A stretch of 43,203 nt of DNA, taken from Pseudomonadota bacterium (GTDB taxonomy: Bacteria > Pseudomonadota > Gammaproteobacteria > Burkholderiales > JAJZQI01). The notes under the pieces are model-generated. The model was not told the DNA's origin. It ran no database searches and saw only the letters and a program-made list of their open reading frames with translations. Location of the stretch: the NCBI GenBank assembly GCA_021847305.1, contig JAJZTZ010000005.1:1-43203 (forward strand), read 5' to 3'. The position numbers were made by a program, and so were the translations under genes. This document shows, piece by piece, positions 35,118 through 43,203 of this stretch (positions are counted from its first letter, which is position 1; every line of letters starts with the position of its first letter).

Positions 35118-35838
35118 AGAAGAACTGCAACTGCGCAAGCGGGCTCGCCGCCGCTTGATTGGCGCCTCAACCCTGATACTGCTCAGCGTTATTTTCCTGC
35201 CGATGATGCTGGATTCCAAACCCCAGCCATTGAGCCGTGATGTGGAAATCCGCATTCCGGAAAAGAACGCCAGCAACTTCTCCTCCAGCGTTGTCGCGGT
35301 TGACGGTGTCGGCAGTGCAGTTGCCGTTGCCAGCGGTACACACAATAAATCCGGTTCCGCTGTGGAAGTGCACGAGACTGTGATTGAACCGCCGCAGGCG
35401 CCAGCCAAGCCGGTTGAGTCGGCTAAAGCGGCACCGGCAGCGAAAGCCGAAGCGGTAAAACCGGCAGAAAAGAAAGCTAGTCCTGCCAAGCCGAGCGAAA
35501 AAACGGCAGAAAAACCGACGGAAAAAAAGGTAGAAAAACCGGCGGAGAAAAAAACCGCGGCGGACAAACCCCAGGAGAAGGCGCCAGAACATACGGCAGC
35601 CGGTGGTACGGGTAAATTTGCCGTGCAGCTGGGGGTGTTCTCCAGCATGGAAAATGCCAAACAGCTGCAAACCAAACTGTCGGGGCTGGGTTTCAAGACC
35701 TATACTCAGCAGGTGAAGGGTGCGTCCGGGGAGCAGGTGCGCGTACGCATGGGGCCATATGCTTCGCGTAACGAAGCCGAGCAGGTGCGCGACAAGCTCA
35801 AGGCCAAGCAAGTGAACGCCTTCGTGATGCCGCTGTAA
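35095..35838 (+). CDS. dedD: SPOR-domain cell-division protein DedD
   Basis: DedD-like proteins are inner-membrane proteins that localise to the septum by binding denuded peptidoglycan. The 247 residues run: a charged cytoplasmic N-terminus (ELQLRKRARRR), one transmembrane helix (about 22-40), a low-complexity Lys/Ala/Pro/Glu linker (about 100-170) with repeated EKK and KPAEK units, and a C-terminal SPOR domain (about 177-247; FAVQLGVFSS, VRVRMGPYASRNEAE). The ATG at 35095 has GGGGAG just upstream and overlaps the end of folC by 23 bp; the frame extends upstream but not credibly. cvpA follows after 5 bp. Confidence 0.9.
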   Translation: MPPQALSEEELQLRKRARRRLIGASTLILLSVIFLPMMLDSKPQPLSRDVEIRIPEKNASNFSSSVVAVDGVGSAVAVASGTHNKSGSAVEVHETVIEPPQAPAKPVESAKAAPAAKAEAVKPAEKKASPAKPSEKTAEKPTEKKVEKPAEKKTAADKPQEKAPEHTAAGGTGKFAVQLGVFSSMENAKQLQTKLSGLGFKTYTQQVKGASGEQVRVRMGPYASRNEAEQVRDKLKAKQVNAFVMPL

Positions 35839-35843
35839 CGCTC

Positions 35844-36335
35844 ATGACATTGTTTGACTACACCGTTCTGCTGATAATCGGTCTTTCGGTTGTTGTCAGT
35901 GTGATGCGCGGCGCGGTGCGCGAACTGCTGGCATTGCTCGGCTGGGTGCTGGCCGGTTGGCTGGCAGTGAATTACAGCCCGCTGGCAGCCACTTATCTGC
36001 CAGCCGGCATCCCGGATCAGGGCTTGCGTCTGTTGGCCGGGTTCATAGCTATTTTTGCGCTGACTTTGCTGCTGACGACGCTGGTGTCGATTGCCCTGTC
36101 GCATGTGGTGAAATCGATCGGCCTGGGCGGTGTGGATCGCGCTGTCGGCCTGTTTTTCGGCCTGGTGCGCGGGCTGGTGGTGGTGCTGGCGCTGGTGATC
36201 GGCGCCAGCCTGACAACTTTGCCGCAACAACCCTTCTGGCAGACGGCCATGTTCAGCGCGCCGCTGGAAGCGTTGGCGCTCTCGCTTAAACCCTGGTTGC
36301 CGGCAGCGCTGGCGAGCCAGATGAAGTTCAATTAA
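35844..36335 (+). CDS. cvpA: CvpA family membrane protein
   Basis: CvpA is an inner-membrane protein first linked to colicin V production and more recently to envelope stress tolerance; its mechanism is unclear. The 163 residues have four predicted helices, with the family opening FDYTVLLIIGLSVVVSVMRG and an inner GLGGVDRAVGLFFGLVRG segment. It lies 5 bp after dedD and 21 bp before purF, the standard dedD-cvpA-purF order. The call rests on both sequence and context. Confidence 0.92.
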   Translation: MTLFDYTVLLIIGLSVVVSVMRGAVRELLALLGWVLAGWLAVNYSPLAATYLPAGIPDQGLRLLAGFIAIFALTLLLTTLVSIALSHVVKSIGLGGVDRAVGLFFGLVRGLVVVLALVIGASLTTLPQQPFWQTAMFSAPLEALALSLKPWLPAALASQMKFN

Positions 36336-36356
36336 TCAGTAGTGGAATAGCCAAAT

Positions 36357-37874
36357 ATGTGCGGAATTCTCGGTGTCGTAGCCAAATCGCCTGTCAATCA
36401 GCTTTTATATGACGGCTTGCAGGTTCTGCAGCATCGCGGGCAGGATGCTGCGGGCATTGTCACGGCCGAGGGCAACACGTTTCACATGCACAAAAGCAAT
36501 GGTCTGGTGCGCGATGTTTTCCGTACCCGGGACATGCGTAATCTGATGGGCAACGCCGGCGTGGCACATGTGCGCTACCCGACGGCCGGCTGCAAGTCTT
36601 CCCCGGCGGAAGCGCAGCCGTTCTATGTCAATTCTCCCTTCGGAATTGTGCTGGCCCATAACGGCAACCTGACCAATACCGATGCCTTGCGCGACGAGCT
36701 GTTCCGCCAGGATCTGCGTCATGTGAATACCAACTCCGACTCCGAAGTGCTGCTCAACGTACTCGCCCACGAAATTCAGGCCGCTGCAGGCGGTCATAAG
36801 CTGGATAACGAGGCGGTATTCAAGGCCATTTCCGGGGTGCATCGCCGCTGCAAGGGCGCATACGCCGTAGTGGTGCTGATTGCCGGTTTCGGCCTGGTGG
36901 CTTTCCGCGATCCGTTTGGTATCCGTCCGCTGATCTACGGGCGCAACCAGACGGCTGCTGGCACCGAGTATCTGGTGGCCTCCGAAAGCGTGGCACTGGA
37001 TACGCTGGGCTTTGAGGTCGTGCGCGACATCGAGCCGGGCGAGGCGATCATTGTCGATTTTGACGGCAACCTGGCGGCACGCCAGTGCTGCGAGCGCCCG
37101 AGCCTGAATCCCTGCCTGTTTGAGTACGTGTATCTGGCTCGTCCGGATTCCGTGATCGACGGTGTATCGGTGTATGAAACCCGTTTGCACATGGGCGAAA
37201 TGCTGGCTGACAAGGTGCGCCGCGTATTGCCGGACGAGCAGATCGACGTGGTTATCCCGATTCCCGATACCAGCCGCCCGAGTGCCCTGCAACTGGCCAA
37301 CCACCTGGGCGTGCCGTACCGTGAAGGGTTTATCAAGAACCGCTATATCGGCCGCACCTTCATCATGCCGGGCCAGGCGCTGCGCAAGAAATCAGTGCGG
37401 CAGAAGCTCAATGCCATCGGCGTTGAATTCAAGGGCAAGACGGTATTGTTGGTGGACGACTCGATCGTTCGCGGCACCACCAGTAAGCAGATCGTGCAGA
37501 TGGCACGCGATAGCGGTGCGAAGAGGGTGATTTTCGCCTCTGCCGCTCCGCCGGTGCGGTTCCCCAATGTCTACGGTATCGATATGCCGACCCGCGCCGA
37601 GCTGCTGGCTACCGGCCGCAACGACGATGATATCGCGCGCGAAATCGGTGCCGATGCGGTGGTGTATCAGGATCTCGACGCGCTCAAGATCGCCGTGCAG
37701 AAAGTCCGCGCCGGCATTACCAGTTTTGACGCGTCCTGTTTCGACGGCAAGTACATTACCGGCGATATCGACGAAGCCTATCTGGCAGCCGTGGAAGCGC
37801 GCAGCTGCGGCGCTGACAACAGTGACAGCGGGCTGGAAACGCGCCAGCTGGACCTCAACCTGAAACGCGCCTGA
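36357..37874 (+). CDS. purF: Amidophosphoribosyltransferase
   Basis: PurF commits PRPP to purine synthesis by forming phosphoribosylamine with glutamine as nitrogen donor. The 505-residue product starts MCGILGV, so Cys2 becomes the N-terminal nucleophile of the glutaminase domain. The glutaminase half has LQHRGQDAAGI, RYPTAG and HNGNLTN; the phosphoribosyltransferase half has KNRYIGRTFIMP and the PRPP loop VLLVDDSIVRGTTS. It closes the long trp-accD-folC-dedD-cvpA-purF block and is followed 19 bp later by a strong terminator. Confidence 0.97.
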   Translation: MCGILGVVAKSPVNQLLYDGLQVLQHRGQDAAGIVTAEGNTFHMHKSNGLVRDVFRTRDMRNLMGNAGVAHVRYPTAGCKSSPAEAQPFYVNSPFGIVLAHNGNLTNTDALRDELFRQDLRHVNTNSDSEVLLNVLAHEIQAAAGGHKLDNEAVFKAISGVHRRCKGAYAVVVLIAGFGLVAFRDPFGIRPLIYGRNQTAAGTEYLVASESVALDTLGFEVVRDIEPGEAIIVDFDGNLAARQCCERPSLNPCLFEYVYLARPDSVIDGVSVYETRLHMGEMLADKVRRVLPDEQIDVVIPIPDTSRPSALQLANHLGVPYREGFIKNRYIGRTFIMPGQALRKKSVRQKLNAIGVEFKGKTVLLVDDSIVRGTTSKQIVQMARDSGAKRVIFASAAPPVRFPNVYGIDMPTRAELLATGRNDDDIAREIGADAVVYQDLDALKIAVQKVRAGITSFDASCFDGKYITGDIDEAYLAAVEARSCGADNSDSGLETRQLDLNLKRA

Positions 37875-37893
37875 ATTCAGGCTGCACGGGAAC

Positions 37894-37923
37894 AAAAAAC
37901 GGGGCATATGCCCCGTTTTTTTT
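37894..37923. terminator. Bidirectional rho-independent terminator between purF and the PhnD-like gene
   Basis: A near-perfect palindrome: AAAAAACGGGGCA (37894-37906) and TGCCCCGTTTTTT (37909-37921), with eight T's in total on the plus strand and six A's (T's on the minus strand) at the other end. It can stop both the purF transcript and the convergent minus-strand transcript. Confidence 0.92.
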
Positions 37924-37940
37924 GCTGCTGCTCCCTTTAC

Positions 37941-38753
37941 TTACTTCTTATTCAGCCAGGCCAGCATGTCGAGGTAGTCCTGCTGGTTGCCCGGCACGAA
38001 TTCCTTCACGCCCAACTGCTGCAGCAGCTTCTGGCCATCTGCGGTGTTTTTCAGGTTGATCAGTGCGGTACGCACTTTTTCTACATCCTCATCGCTGACA
38101 TCAGTGGAGGCGATGACCGACCAGAAAGGCATCTTGCGGCTGGCAAACAGGACCCGGCCGCCGTCTTTTTCCCACTGGTTGGCGATCAGCGGCGCGACCA
38201 TGCCGACGTCAGCGTAGTGATTCTGCACCATATAGGCTACGGCGTCCTGATAGCGCGACGGACGGGTCTGAAACGCGCCGGGACGCAGGCCATGATCGCG
38301 CAGTTCTGCCAGGCCGGCCTGTTCCATGAATGTGCCGACAGGGATCGCCACTTCCTTGCCGCGAATGTCTTCTGGTTTCTTCAGCGGCGAGTCCTTGTTG
38401 ACGATGAATTTCACCAGAAAGGTGCCCTGGGCCATGGCAACCAGACGGTACTTGCCTGACTGGATGGCTTTGGCGGCAATATTGGCGGGGCGGGCATAAA
38501 AGAAGGCGAAACGGCCTTTTCCCAGATTGTTGTTCGAGGTGTTCAGGTCCTGGGTGGTACTCAGTTTGACCGGCTTGTTGATGGTGCGGGCGATGAAACT
38601 GGCAAAACCGGCATACTGATCCTGAATATCGCTGATTTCTTCCTGTCCTGCCTTGCCCTGATTGATGCCCAGCAGCATGGATCCGGTCGTGTTATCGGCC
38701 CGCGTATGAGCGGACATAAGGGTGAGACAGACTAATAGCAGCCAGCTGCGCAT
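37941..38753 (-). CDS. PhnD-like periplasmic substrate-binding protein
   Basis: The 270-residue secreted protein has an N-terminal signal peptide (MRSWLLLVCLTLMSAHTRA). The body matches the phosphate/phosphite/phosphonate ABC-transporter binding-protein family: LLGINQGKAG, an early YAGFASFIARTI helix, FAFFYARPANIAAKA, EDIRGKEVAIPVGTF and the AVAYMVQNHYADVGMV region. No PhnC or PhnE partner is nearby, so its ligand and partner are unknown; PhnD-like proteins also serve as sensor or orphan binding proteins. A strong GGAGGA ribosome site precedes the ATG, and a 10-bp palindrome GAATGCATTC lies at 38775-38784. It sits 150 bp after the ATPase gene on the same strand. Confidence 0.85.
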   Translation of the reverse strand: MRSWLLLVCLTLMSAHTRADNTTGSMLLGINQGKAGQEEISDIQDQYAGFASFIARTINKPVKLSTTQDLNTSNNNLGKGRFAFFYARPANIAAKAIQSGKYRLVAMAQGTFLVKFIVNKDSPLKKPEDIRGKEVAIPVGTFMEQAGLAELRDHGLRPGAFQTRPSRYQDAVAYMVQNHYADVGMVAPLIANQWEKDGGRVLFASRKMPFWSVIASTDVSDEDVEKVRTALINLKNTADGQKLLQQLGVKEFVPGNQQDYLDMLAWLNKK

Positions 38754-38903
38754 GAATTTCCTCCTAAGCAGTGCGAATGCATTCTTATTATTGAACCCGC
38801 TTGTTGGACCGGTTGTGTGGCCGGCGGGATTATGAGTAAGACGCAGGCAAGGGAGCGGATATTCCGCCGGCAGCGAGAGAAAGTGCGCCGGGTTGCAGGC
38901 AGC

Positions 38904-39611
38904 TCAGAGCGGGCGGCCTTCGCCGGCTTCTTCGTAGGTGCGGCCGTCGCGGATGTGATAGATGCGTTTGAAGGTGGGGATGATCTTCTCGTCGTGCGTG
39001 ACCACGATGATAGCGGTTTGATATTGCTGCGCCATGCGGTTGAGTATGCGCATGACGCCCAGGGCCCGCTCACTGTCCAGCGGGGCGGTGGGTTCGTCGG
39101 CGAGGATAACAGGCGGCTGGTTGGCCAGTGCCCGGGCGATTGCTACACGCTGCTGCTCGCCGCCGGACAGTTGCGACGGTTCGGCGGCGGCGCGATGGCC
39201 GACATCCAGCGCATCCAGCAGTTCACGCGCACGCTGGCGCGCCAGCTTGTCCGGCTGGCCGGCCAGCATCGGCAGCAGGGCAACGTTGTCGGTGACGTCC
39301 AGAAACGGAATCAGGTAGGGCGCCTGAAAAATGAAGCCGATGCGGTCACGACGCAGGGCGCGCAGATCGGGAATCAGCCAGCGGTTATCGTAAATGGTTT
39401 CCTGGCCCAGCGTCATGCGGCCGGCAGTGGGCTCAATCACCGCACCCAGGCATTTGAGCAGGGTGCTTTTGCCCGAACCGGACGGCCCCACCAGCCCGAC
39501 GACCTCGCCCGGTGCGACGGTCATGTTGACGTCCTTGAGCGCTTCGACCGCTGTGTCGCCTTCGCCGTAGCGCTTGCGCAGCCCTTCGATACGGATGCCA
39601 AAGCCGCTCAT
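38904..39611 (-). CDS. ABC exporter ATP-binding protein (LolD/MacB/DevA type)
   Basis: The 235-residue ATPase has Walker A GPSGSGKSTLL, FIFQAPYLIPFL (Q-loop), signature LSGGEQQRVAIARAL, Walker B VILADEPTAPLD and switch His in VVTHDEK. These features and the size fit ATPases that work with FtsX-like permeases in outward transport or lipoprotein/glycolipid handling. The ATG lies one base after the permease stop (TGA-C-ATG) with an AGGAGG inside the end of the permease gene. It is the last gene of the tetR-adaptor-permease-ATPase operon. Substrate unknown. Confidence 0.9.
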   Translation of the reverse strand: MSGFGIRIEGLRKRYGEGDTAVEALKDVNMTVAPGEVVGLVGPSGSGKSTLLKCLGAVIEPTAGRMTLGQETIYDNRWLIPDLRALRRDRIGFIFQAPYLIPFLDVTDNVALLPMLAGQPDKLARQRARELLDALDVGHRAAAEPSQLSGGEQQRVAIARALANQPPVILADEPTAPLDSERALGVMRILNRMAQQYQTAIIVVTHDEKIIPTFKRIYHIRDGRTYEEAGEGRPL

Positions 39612-39612
39612 G

Positions 39613-40806
39613 TCAGCCTCCTATGGCCGTAGCCGGGTCCACCTTGAGCGCGGCACGGATGGCCAGCGTGCTGGCCAGGGCACAGATGAACATGACAATG
39701 AAAAAGCCGCGCAGCGAATCGCCCGGCAGCAGTAAAACGTATTTGGGAAAGTGCGGCGCCCACAGCGTGGCGGCAGTCTTGCCGACAATGAAACCGATCA
39801 GCCCCAGTCCCAGCGCCTGCTGCAGGATCATGCTGGCAATGGTGCGGTTGCGCGTGCCGATCAGCTTGAGCACGGCAATTTCACGGATCTTGCCCAGCGT
39901 CATGGTGTAAATGATGAACGATACAATCGCGGCGCTGACAATGGCGAGAATCACCAGAAACATGCCGATCTGTTTGGCCGAGGTGGCTATTAGCTTGGAA
40001 ATGAGGATTTCGCCCATCTGTTCGCGCGTGTAGGCTTCCAGATGCTTCCAGCGGCGGATGGAACGGGCTACCTCGTTGACATTGAAGCCGGGACGCACCT
40101 GGAGCAGTACTGCGTTGACGAAGTGGTTGGTGGTCTGGGATGCCTCGATCGACTGTAGCAGTCCCGGCACTCCGGGCCGGTTGAGCTGCGGGTTGGCGCC
40201 GGTACGCGTGCGCTCGTTGCGAATGGCTTCGTTGTCGCGCAGAAACTGCGCTTCCTGAGCATCCTTGAGCGGAATGAATACCATCGGGTCGCCGCCGGAG
40301 GACACCATGCGCTGGGTCAGGCCCACTACCGTATAGGTTTCGCGGCGGATTTTCAGCGTGTCTCCGAGATGAAAACCGGTTTTGACGTCGGCAATGGCTT
40401 CATAGTGGCTGCGGGTAATCTGCCGTCCCGCCACCAGATAGCGCGGCTCGCCCGGTTCGCCGGGAATGAAGCCGACCACCATGGCACGGGTGTCTTCATT
40501 GCCGCGGCTCACCTGCATGGTCAGGTAGGTCACATTGGCGGCACTGGCGACACCGGGAATGGCTTGCAGCGATCGGTAAATGTCGTCGCGCACGTTGGAC
40601 GATTCGGCATACGGCCCCTGTGTGTCTTTCTGCACCACCCAGATATCGGCATTGCTGTTGTCCAGCAGCGAGCGCGCATCGTCCACCATGCCGCGGTATA
40701 TGCCCGCCATTGACAGGGTGACGCCGATGAGCAGGCCCAGCCCCATGCCGGTGAGGACGAACTTGCCCCAGGAGTGGAGGATGTCGCGCCCGGCCAGGCT
40801 GATCAT
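39613..40806 (-). CDS. FtsX-like ABC exporter permease (MacB/DevC type)
   Basis: The 397-residue inner-membrane protein has one N-terminal helix (FVLTGMGLGLLIGVTLSMAG), a large periplasmic domain (about 45-260), and three C-terminal helices (IGMFLVILAIVSAAIVSFII, a GLGLIGFIVG segment and FFIVMFICALASTLAI). This is the MacB/FtsX topology; the order with a separate ATPase and an HlyD-type adaptor resembles DevBCA or YknXYZ exporters. The start ATG overlaps the adaptor stop as ATGA (40803-40806). The cargo is not evident. Confidence 0.9.
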   Translation of the reverse strand: MISLAGRDILHSWGKFVLTGMGLGLLIGVTLSMAGIYRGMVDDARSLLDNSNADIWVVQKDTQGPYAESSNVRDDIYRSLQAIPGVASAANVTYLTMQVSRGNEDTRAMVVGFIPGEPGEPRYLVAGRQITRSHYEAIADVKTGFHLGDTLKIRRETYTVVGLTQRMVSSGGDPMVFIPLKDAQEAQFLRDNEAIRNERTRTGANPQLNRPGVPGLLQSIEASQTTNHFVNAVLLQVRPGFNVNEVARSIRRWKHLEAYTREQMGEILISKLIATSAKQIGMFLVILAIVSAAIVSFIIYTMTLGKIREIAVLKLIGTRNRTIASMILQQALGLGLIGFIVGKTAATLWAPHFPKYVLLLPGDSLRGFFIVMFICALASTLAIRAALKVDPATAIGG

Positions 40807-41993
40807 TTGCCGGCCTCAGGCAGTTTGTCTACCACGGCTACACGGGTGCCGGCTGTGAGGGTGCGTTCGCTGTATACCACCACCTTGTCGCCATCCTTCA
40901 GGCCGGCCGTGATTTCGACGTTGCCATCCAGGCTGGCTGGCCCCAGTTTCACCGGCTGAAAATGCAGCTTGCCGTCCTGCAGCAGCCATACGCCGTTTTC
41001 ACCCTGCTGGTTGCGGATTGCCGCATTGGGGACGGTCAGGCCGGTCTGCACATGCGACAGATCCACTGTCACTTCGGCCAGTTCGCCCACCGACACGCCG
41101 GCAGGCATCTGGTCGAAGGCAATCTGGGCAACCCGTTCTTCGGTGACACTGTCGCTCAGCCATTCCACCCGCGCCACTTTACCCGGCAATGGCTGATTGG
41201 GGCGGCTGCGCAGGGTAATGCGCGCCGGCAGGCCGACTGCCAGGCCGGCAGAATGACTCTGGTCGAAATGTGTGTTCACCCACAGGCTGGCCGGGTCGAT
41301 CAGCTTGATCAGCGACTGACCGGCCACCAGTGTCGTGCCCGGCTCGGCATCGCGCGCGGTGATGATGCCGTCGACCGGGGCGACAAGGCGGATATTGTCA
41401 CGCTGGCGCACCAGCGCATCGCGCTCGGCGAGCAGACGGGTGCGATCCTGCTGCGCGCTGGCGAGATTGGCGCCGGCAGCGGTGGCAGCGGCTTGCGCGG
41501 CAATCCGTTCCTGCTGCTTCGCTTCGACGGCGCTCTGGCTGACAAAGTTTTTGGCGCCCAGATCGACATAGCGTTTCTCATTCAGGTTCGCCAGCTGCTC
41601 CCGCGCACGGGCGTCCTGCTGCTGTGCCTGGGCGGCGGTGATGGCGCTGCCGGCGCGGGCGATGGAGGCATCCAGCGAGGCGATCTTGTCGTTCAGGTCG
41701 ACCGGGTCCATTTCTGCCAGCAGCTGGCCGGCTTTCACATGGTCACCCACGTCGACCAGGACTTTGGCGACGCGGCCCGGCGCCGTGGGCCCGATCACAT
41801 AGGCGCGCCGTGCTTCAACGGTACCGGTGCCGTACAGGGCCGGTTTGAGCTGCGCCGTGCCAACACTGGCGACCGTGACCTGAACCGGTGCCAACGGACC
41901 GGAGCGGGCTACCACACGGGCAAATCCGGCCAGCAGGAGCAGACCGAGTATGACCAGAATGATCCGGCGCGAACGGGACGAAAGCGGTTTCAT
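40803..41993 (-). CDS. HlyD/RND-type periplasmic adaptor (membrane fusion protein)
   Basis: The 396-residue protein links the inner-membrane exporter to an outer-membrane channel. It has an N-terminal membrane anchor (about 10-30), a beta-barrel/lipoyl half with the TGTVEARRAYVIGPTAPGRV and VDVGDHVKAGQLLAEMD motifs, a long coiled-coil hairpin (about 105-205, Ala/Gln-rich), the second lipoyl half (RLVAPVDGIITARDAEPG) and a C-terminal barrel (DGDKVVVYSERTL). It starts within the end of tetR (ATGA, 41990-41993) and ends within the permease start. No outer-membrane channel gene is in the window, so TolC or similar must come from elsewhere. Confidence 0.92.
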   Translation of the reverse strand: MKPLSSRSRRIILVILGLLLLAGFARVVARSGPLAPVQVTVASVGTAQLKPALYGTGTVEARRAYVIGPTAPGRVAKVLVDVGDHVKAGQLLAEMDPVDLNDKIASLDASIARAGSAITAAQAQQQDARAREQLANLNEKRYVDLGAKNFVSQSAVEAKQQERIAAQAAATAAGANLASAQQDRTRLLAERDALVRQRDNIRLVAPVDGIITARDAEPGTTLVAGQSLIKLIDPASLWVNTHFDQSHSAGLAVGLPARITLRSRPNQPLPGKVARVEWLSDSVTEERVAQIAFDQMPAGVSVGELAEVTVDLSHVQTGLTVPNAAIRNQQGENGVWLLQDGKLHFQPVKLGPASLDGNVEITAGLKDGDKVVVYSERTLTAGTRVAVVDKLPEAGK

Positions 41994-42592
41994 GAGGACT
42001 CCTTCAGTGCGGCAAGGAACAGCGGAAAGACGCGCTGCCCTTCGGTAAGCATAGACTGCGTGTCACCCCGCAGCATGGATTGCATGACCAGCCCCTGCAG
42101 CAGACCGATGAACAGGGTGATGACCGGGTCGGGTTCTTGATGCGCACCGATCTGGCCGGATTGGCGGGCATTCTGCAGCAGTTCTGCCAGCAACTGGCGG
42201 TAGCGTAGCAGCAGGCGCTGCACCGTTTGTTTGACGGCGGATGTCTGCGGTTGTTGCAGGTCGTTGAAAATCAGCCGCGGCACGCCCGGATTGCGCATGA
42301 CAAAGTCGATGTGGCGGAAAAACACTGCCTGCAGCCCTTCAAGTGGGGTTGGGGACTGCGCAGCTGCGTCATGCAGATGTTCCAGCAGAGTCGTTTCCAC
42401 CCATTCCATCGCTGCGCGCCAGATGTCGTCCTTGCTGCTGTAGTGCCGAAACAGGGCGCCCTGGCTCAGGCCAAGATGCCGGGCAATCTCGGCAGTGGTG
42501 ATTTCCGCCGGGCTTTGCTGTGCCGCCAGCTCCAGTACGGCCTGAATGATTTCGGCCTGGCGGTTGGCGCTCGGGAGTCGTACGGCACTCAT
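41990..42592 (-). CDS. TetR family transcriptional regulator
   Basis: The 200-residue regulator has an N-terminal helix-turn-helix (ITTAEIARHLGLSQGALFRHYSSKDDIW, about residues 30-58) typical of TetR repressors, and an all-helical ligand domain. It is the first gene of the export operon and overlaps the adaptor gene. A perfect inverted repeat 11 bp upstream of its start (42603-42626) is the likely operator, implying self-repression relieved by an unknown ligand. The start at 42590-42592 gives a normal family N-terminus. Confidence 0.92.
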   Translation of the reverse strand: MSAVRLPSANRQAEIIQAVLELAAQQSPAEITTAEIARHLGLSQGALFRHYSSKDDIWRAAMEWVETTLLEHLHDAAAQSPTPLEGLQAVFFRHIDFVMRNPGVPRLIFNDLQQPQTSAVKQTVQRLLLRYRQLLAELLQNARQSGQIGAHQEPDPVITLFIGLLQGLVMQSMLRGDTQSMLTEGQRVFPLFLAALKESS

Positions 42593-42602
42593 ATCTGAAT
42601 CC

Positions 42603-42626
42603 GTAAGTAAGTATTCAATTACTTAC
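42603..42626. promoter_or_regulatory. Palindromic operator for the TetR regulator
   Basis: The arms GTAAGTAA (42603-42610) and TTACTTAC (42619-42626) are perfectly inverted around an 8-base centre. The size and position, 11 bp before the tetR start, fit a TetR-dimer site. The divergent P-type ATPase gene starts 111 bp to the other side and might share control. Confidence 0.7.
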
Positions 42627-42736
42627 AAGTCTAGCAGAGTTTTGTCTTCCTGCCACAAGCTATTTGTGTTGTGCCGCATCATGAATTATGTTCAAACAGT
42701 CGGGGGGAGAGATAAGCGAATGGGCGGAGCAGTCCA

Positions 42737-43203
42737 ATGACAGGGGAAGGCATCGAACGCATCCATCAGCTGAGTGCAGCAGAGGCGCTGGCGAGCCTGC
42801 GCGCTGCCACAACCGGCTTGAGTGCAGCCGAGGCGGCGCGGCGCTTGGCCAGTTTCGGGCCCAACAGCATCGAGAGGCGGGAGCGGGAATCCTGGCTGCG
42901 CAAACTGCTGAAGAACTTTACCCAGTTTTTCGCCCTGATTCTCTGGCTCGCCAGCGGGCTGGCATTTTTTGCCGAGTCGCGCGAGCCGGGCATGGGCATG
43001 GCCACACTGGGGTTTGCCATTATCGGCGTGATCCTCATTAACGGGCTGTTTTCCTTCTGGCAGGAGTTTCGTGCGGAGCGGGCCCTGGTTGCGTTGCAGA
43101 AGCTGCTGCCAAAACAGGTCAAGGTACTGCGCAATGGGCGAATGGAGCTGCTGTCTGCCCAGATGCTGGTGCCGGGCGACGTGATTGCACTGGAAGCGGG
43201 CGA
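42737..43203 (+). CDS. P-type cation-transporting ATPase, N-terminal part (runs off window)
   Basis: The open frame starts at ATG 42737 with GGAG 8 bases upstream and continues to the right edge (155 codons). It begins with the cation-ATPase N-terminal domain (LSAAEAARRLASFGPNSIE), then the first two membrane helices (FFALILWLASGLAFF; LGFAIIGVILINGLFSFWQE) and the start of the actuator domain (LPKQVKVLRNG, LVPGDVIALEAG). This pattern fits the Ca2+/Mg2+/H+-type P-ATPases rather than the heavy-metal CPx type; ion specificity would be decided by helices outside the window. It is divergent from the TetR export operon. Confidence 0.88.
   Translation, partial: MTGEGIERIHQLSAAEALASLRAATTGLSAAEAARRLASFGPNSIERRERESWLRKLLKNFTQFFALILWLASGLAFFAESREPGMGMATLGFAIIGVILINGLFSFWQEFRAERALVALQKLLPKQVKVLRNGRMELLSAQMLVPGDVIALEAG

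Overview
The window looks like a chromosomal segment of a betaproteobacterium. The strongest clue is the gene order leuC-leuD-leuB-asd-fimV-(membrane protein)-truA-trpF-trpB-trpA-accD-folC-dedD-cvpA-purF, which is familiar from Nitrosomonadales- and Neisseriales-type genomes. Supporting clues are a map-glnD pair, a FimV/TspA-type protein and a panB/panC/panD cluster next to folK and a deoxynucleoside kinase. Genus cannot be decided from the sequence alone. No rRNA, tRNA, CRISPR array, transposase or prophage gene was seen.

Layout. 1-2000: the end of a peptide-type ABC ATPase, a group II truncated haemoglobin and a small secreted glycine-zipper/His-rich protein, followed by a hairpin-rich convergent intergenic region. 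1998-5356 (minus): map and glnD, translationally coupled. 5674-8200 (plus): a rhodanese and the ABC-F ATPase Uup. 8210-10944 (minus): an iron-type alcohol dehydrogenase with altered metal ligands, LemA, and a GIDE-like membrane protein carrying an EF-hand. 11126-16058 (plus): a signalling island made of a STAS anti-sigma antagonist, an HsbR-like receiver/PP2C phosphatase/HATPase protein, and a large pseudo-receiver-GAF-PAS-GGDEF-EAL protein. 16202-21109 (plus): pcnB, folK, deoxynucleoside kinase, panB, a 269-bp structured insert, panC and panD. 21210-25500: leucine biosynthesis and asd. 25698-28706: fimV. 28837-37874: a membrane protein coupled to truA, then tryptophan, fatty-acid, folate and purine genes ending at a strong bidirectional terminator. 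37941-42592 (minus): an orphan PhnD-like binding protein and a TetR-HlyD-permease-ATPase export operon with a clear palindromic operator. 42737-end: the start of a P-type cation ATPase.

How the genes work together. Most of the window is housekeeping biosynthesis: pantothenate, leucine, tryptophan, folate, malonyl-CoA and purine. Genes are tightly packed, with many ATGA stop/start overlaps (map/glnD, pcnB/folK, membrane protein/truA, trpA/accD, tetR/hlyD, hlyD/permease).

The accessory interest lies in four places. The first is the STAS/HsbR-like/GGDEF-EAL island, which resembles the Pseudomonas HsbA-HsbR partner-switching circuit but has a different c-di-GMP gene beside it. The second is the structured element splitting panB from panC. 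The third is the LemA/EF-hand membrane pair with the unusual alcohol dehydrogenase. The fourth is the TetR-controlled exporter beside a lone PhnD-like protein. I do not see a system that is clearly without precedent; the items above are the best leads.
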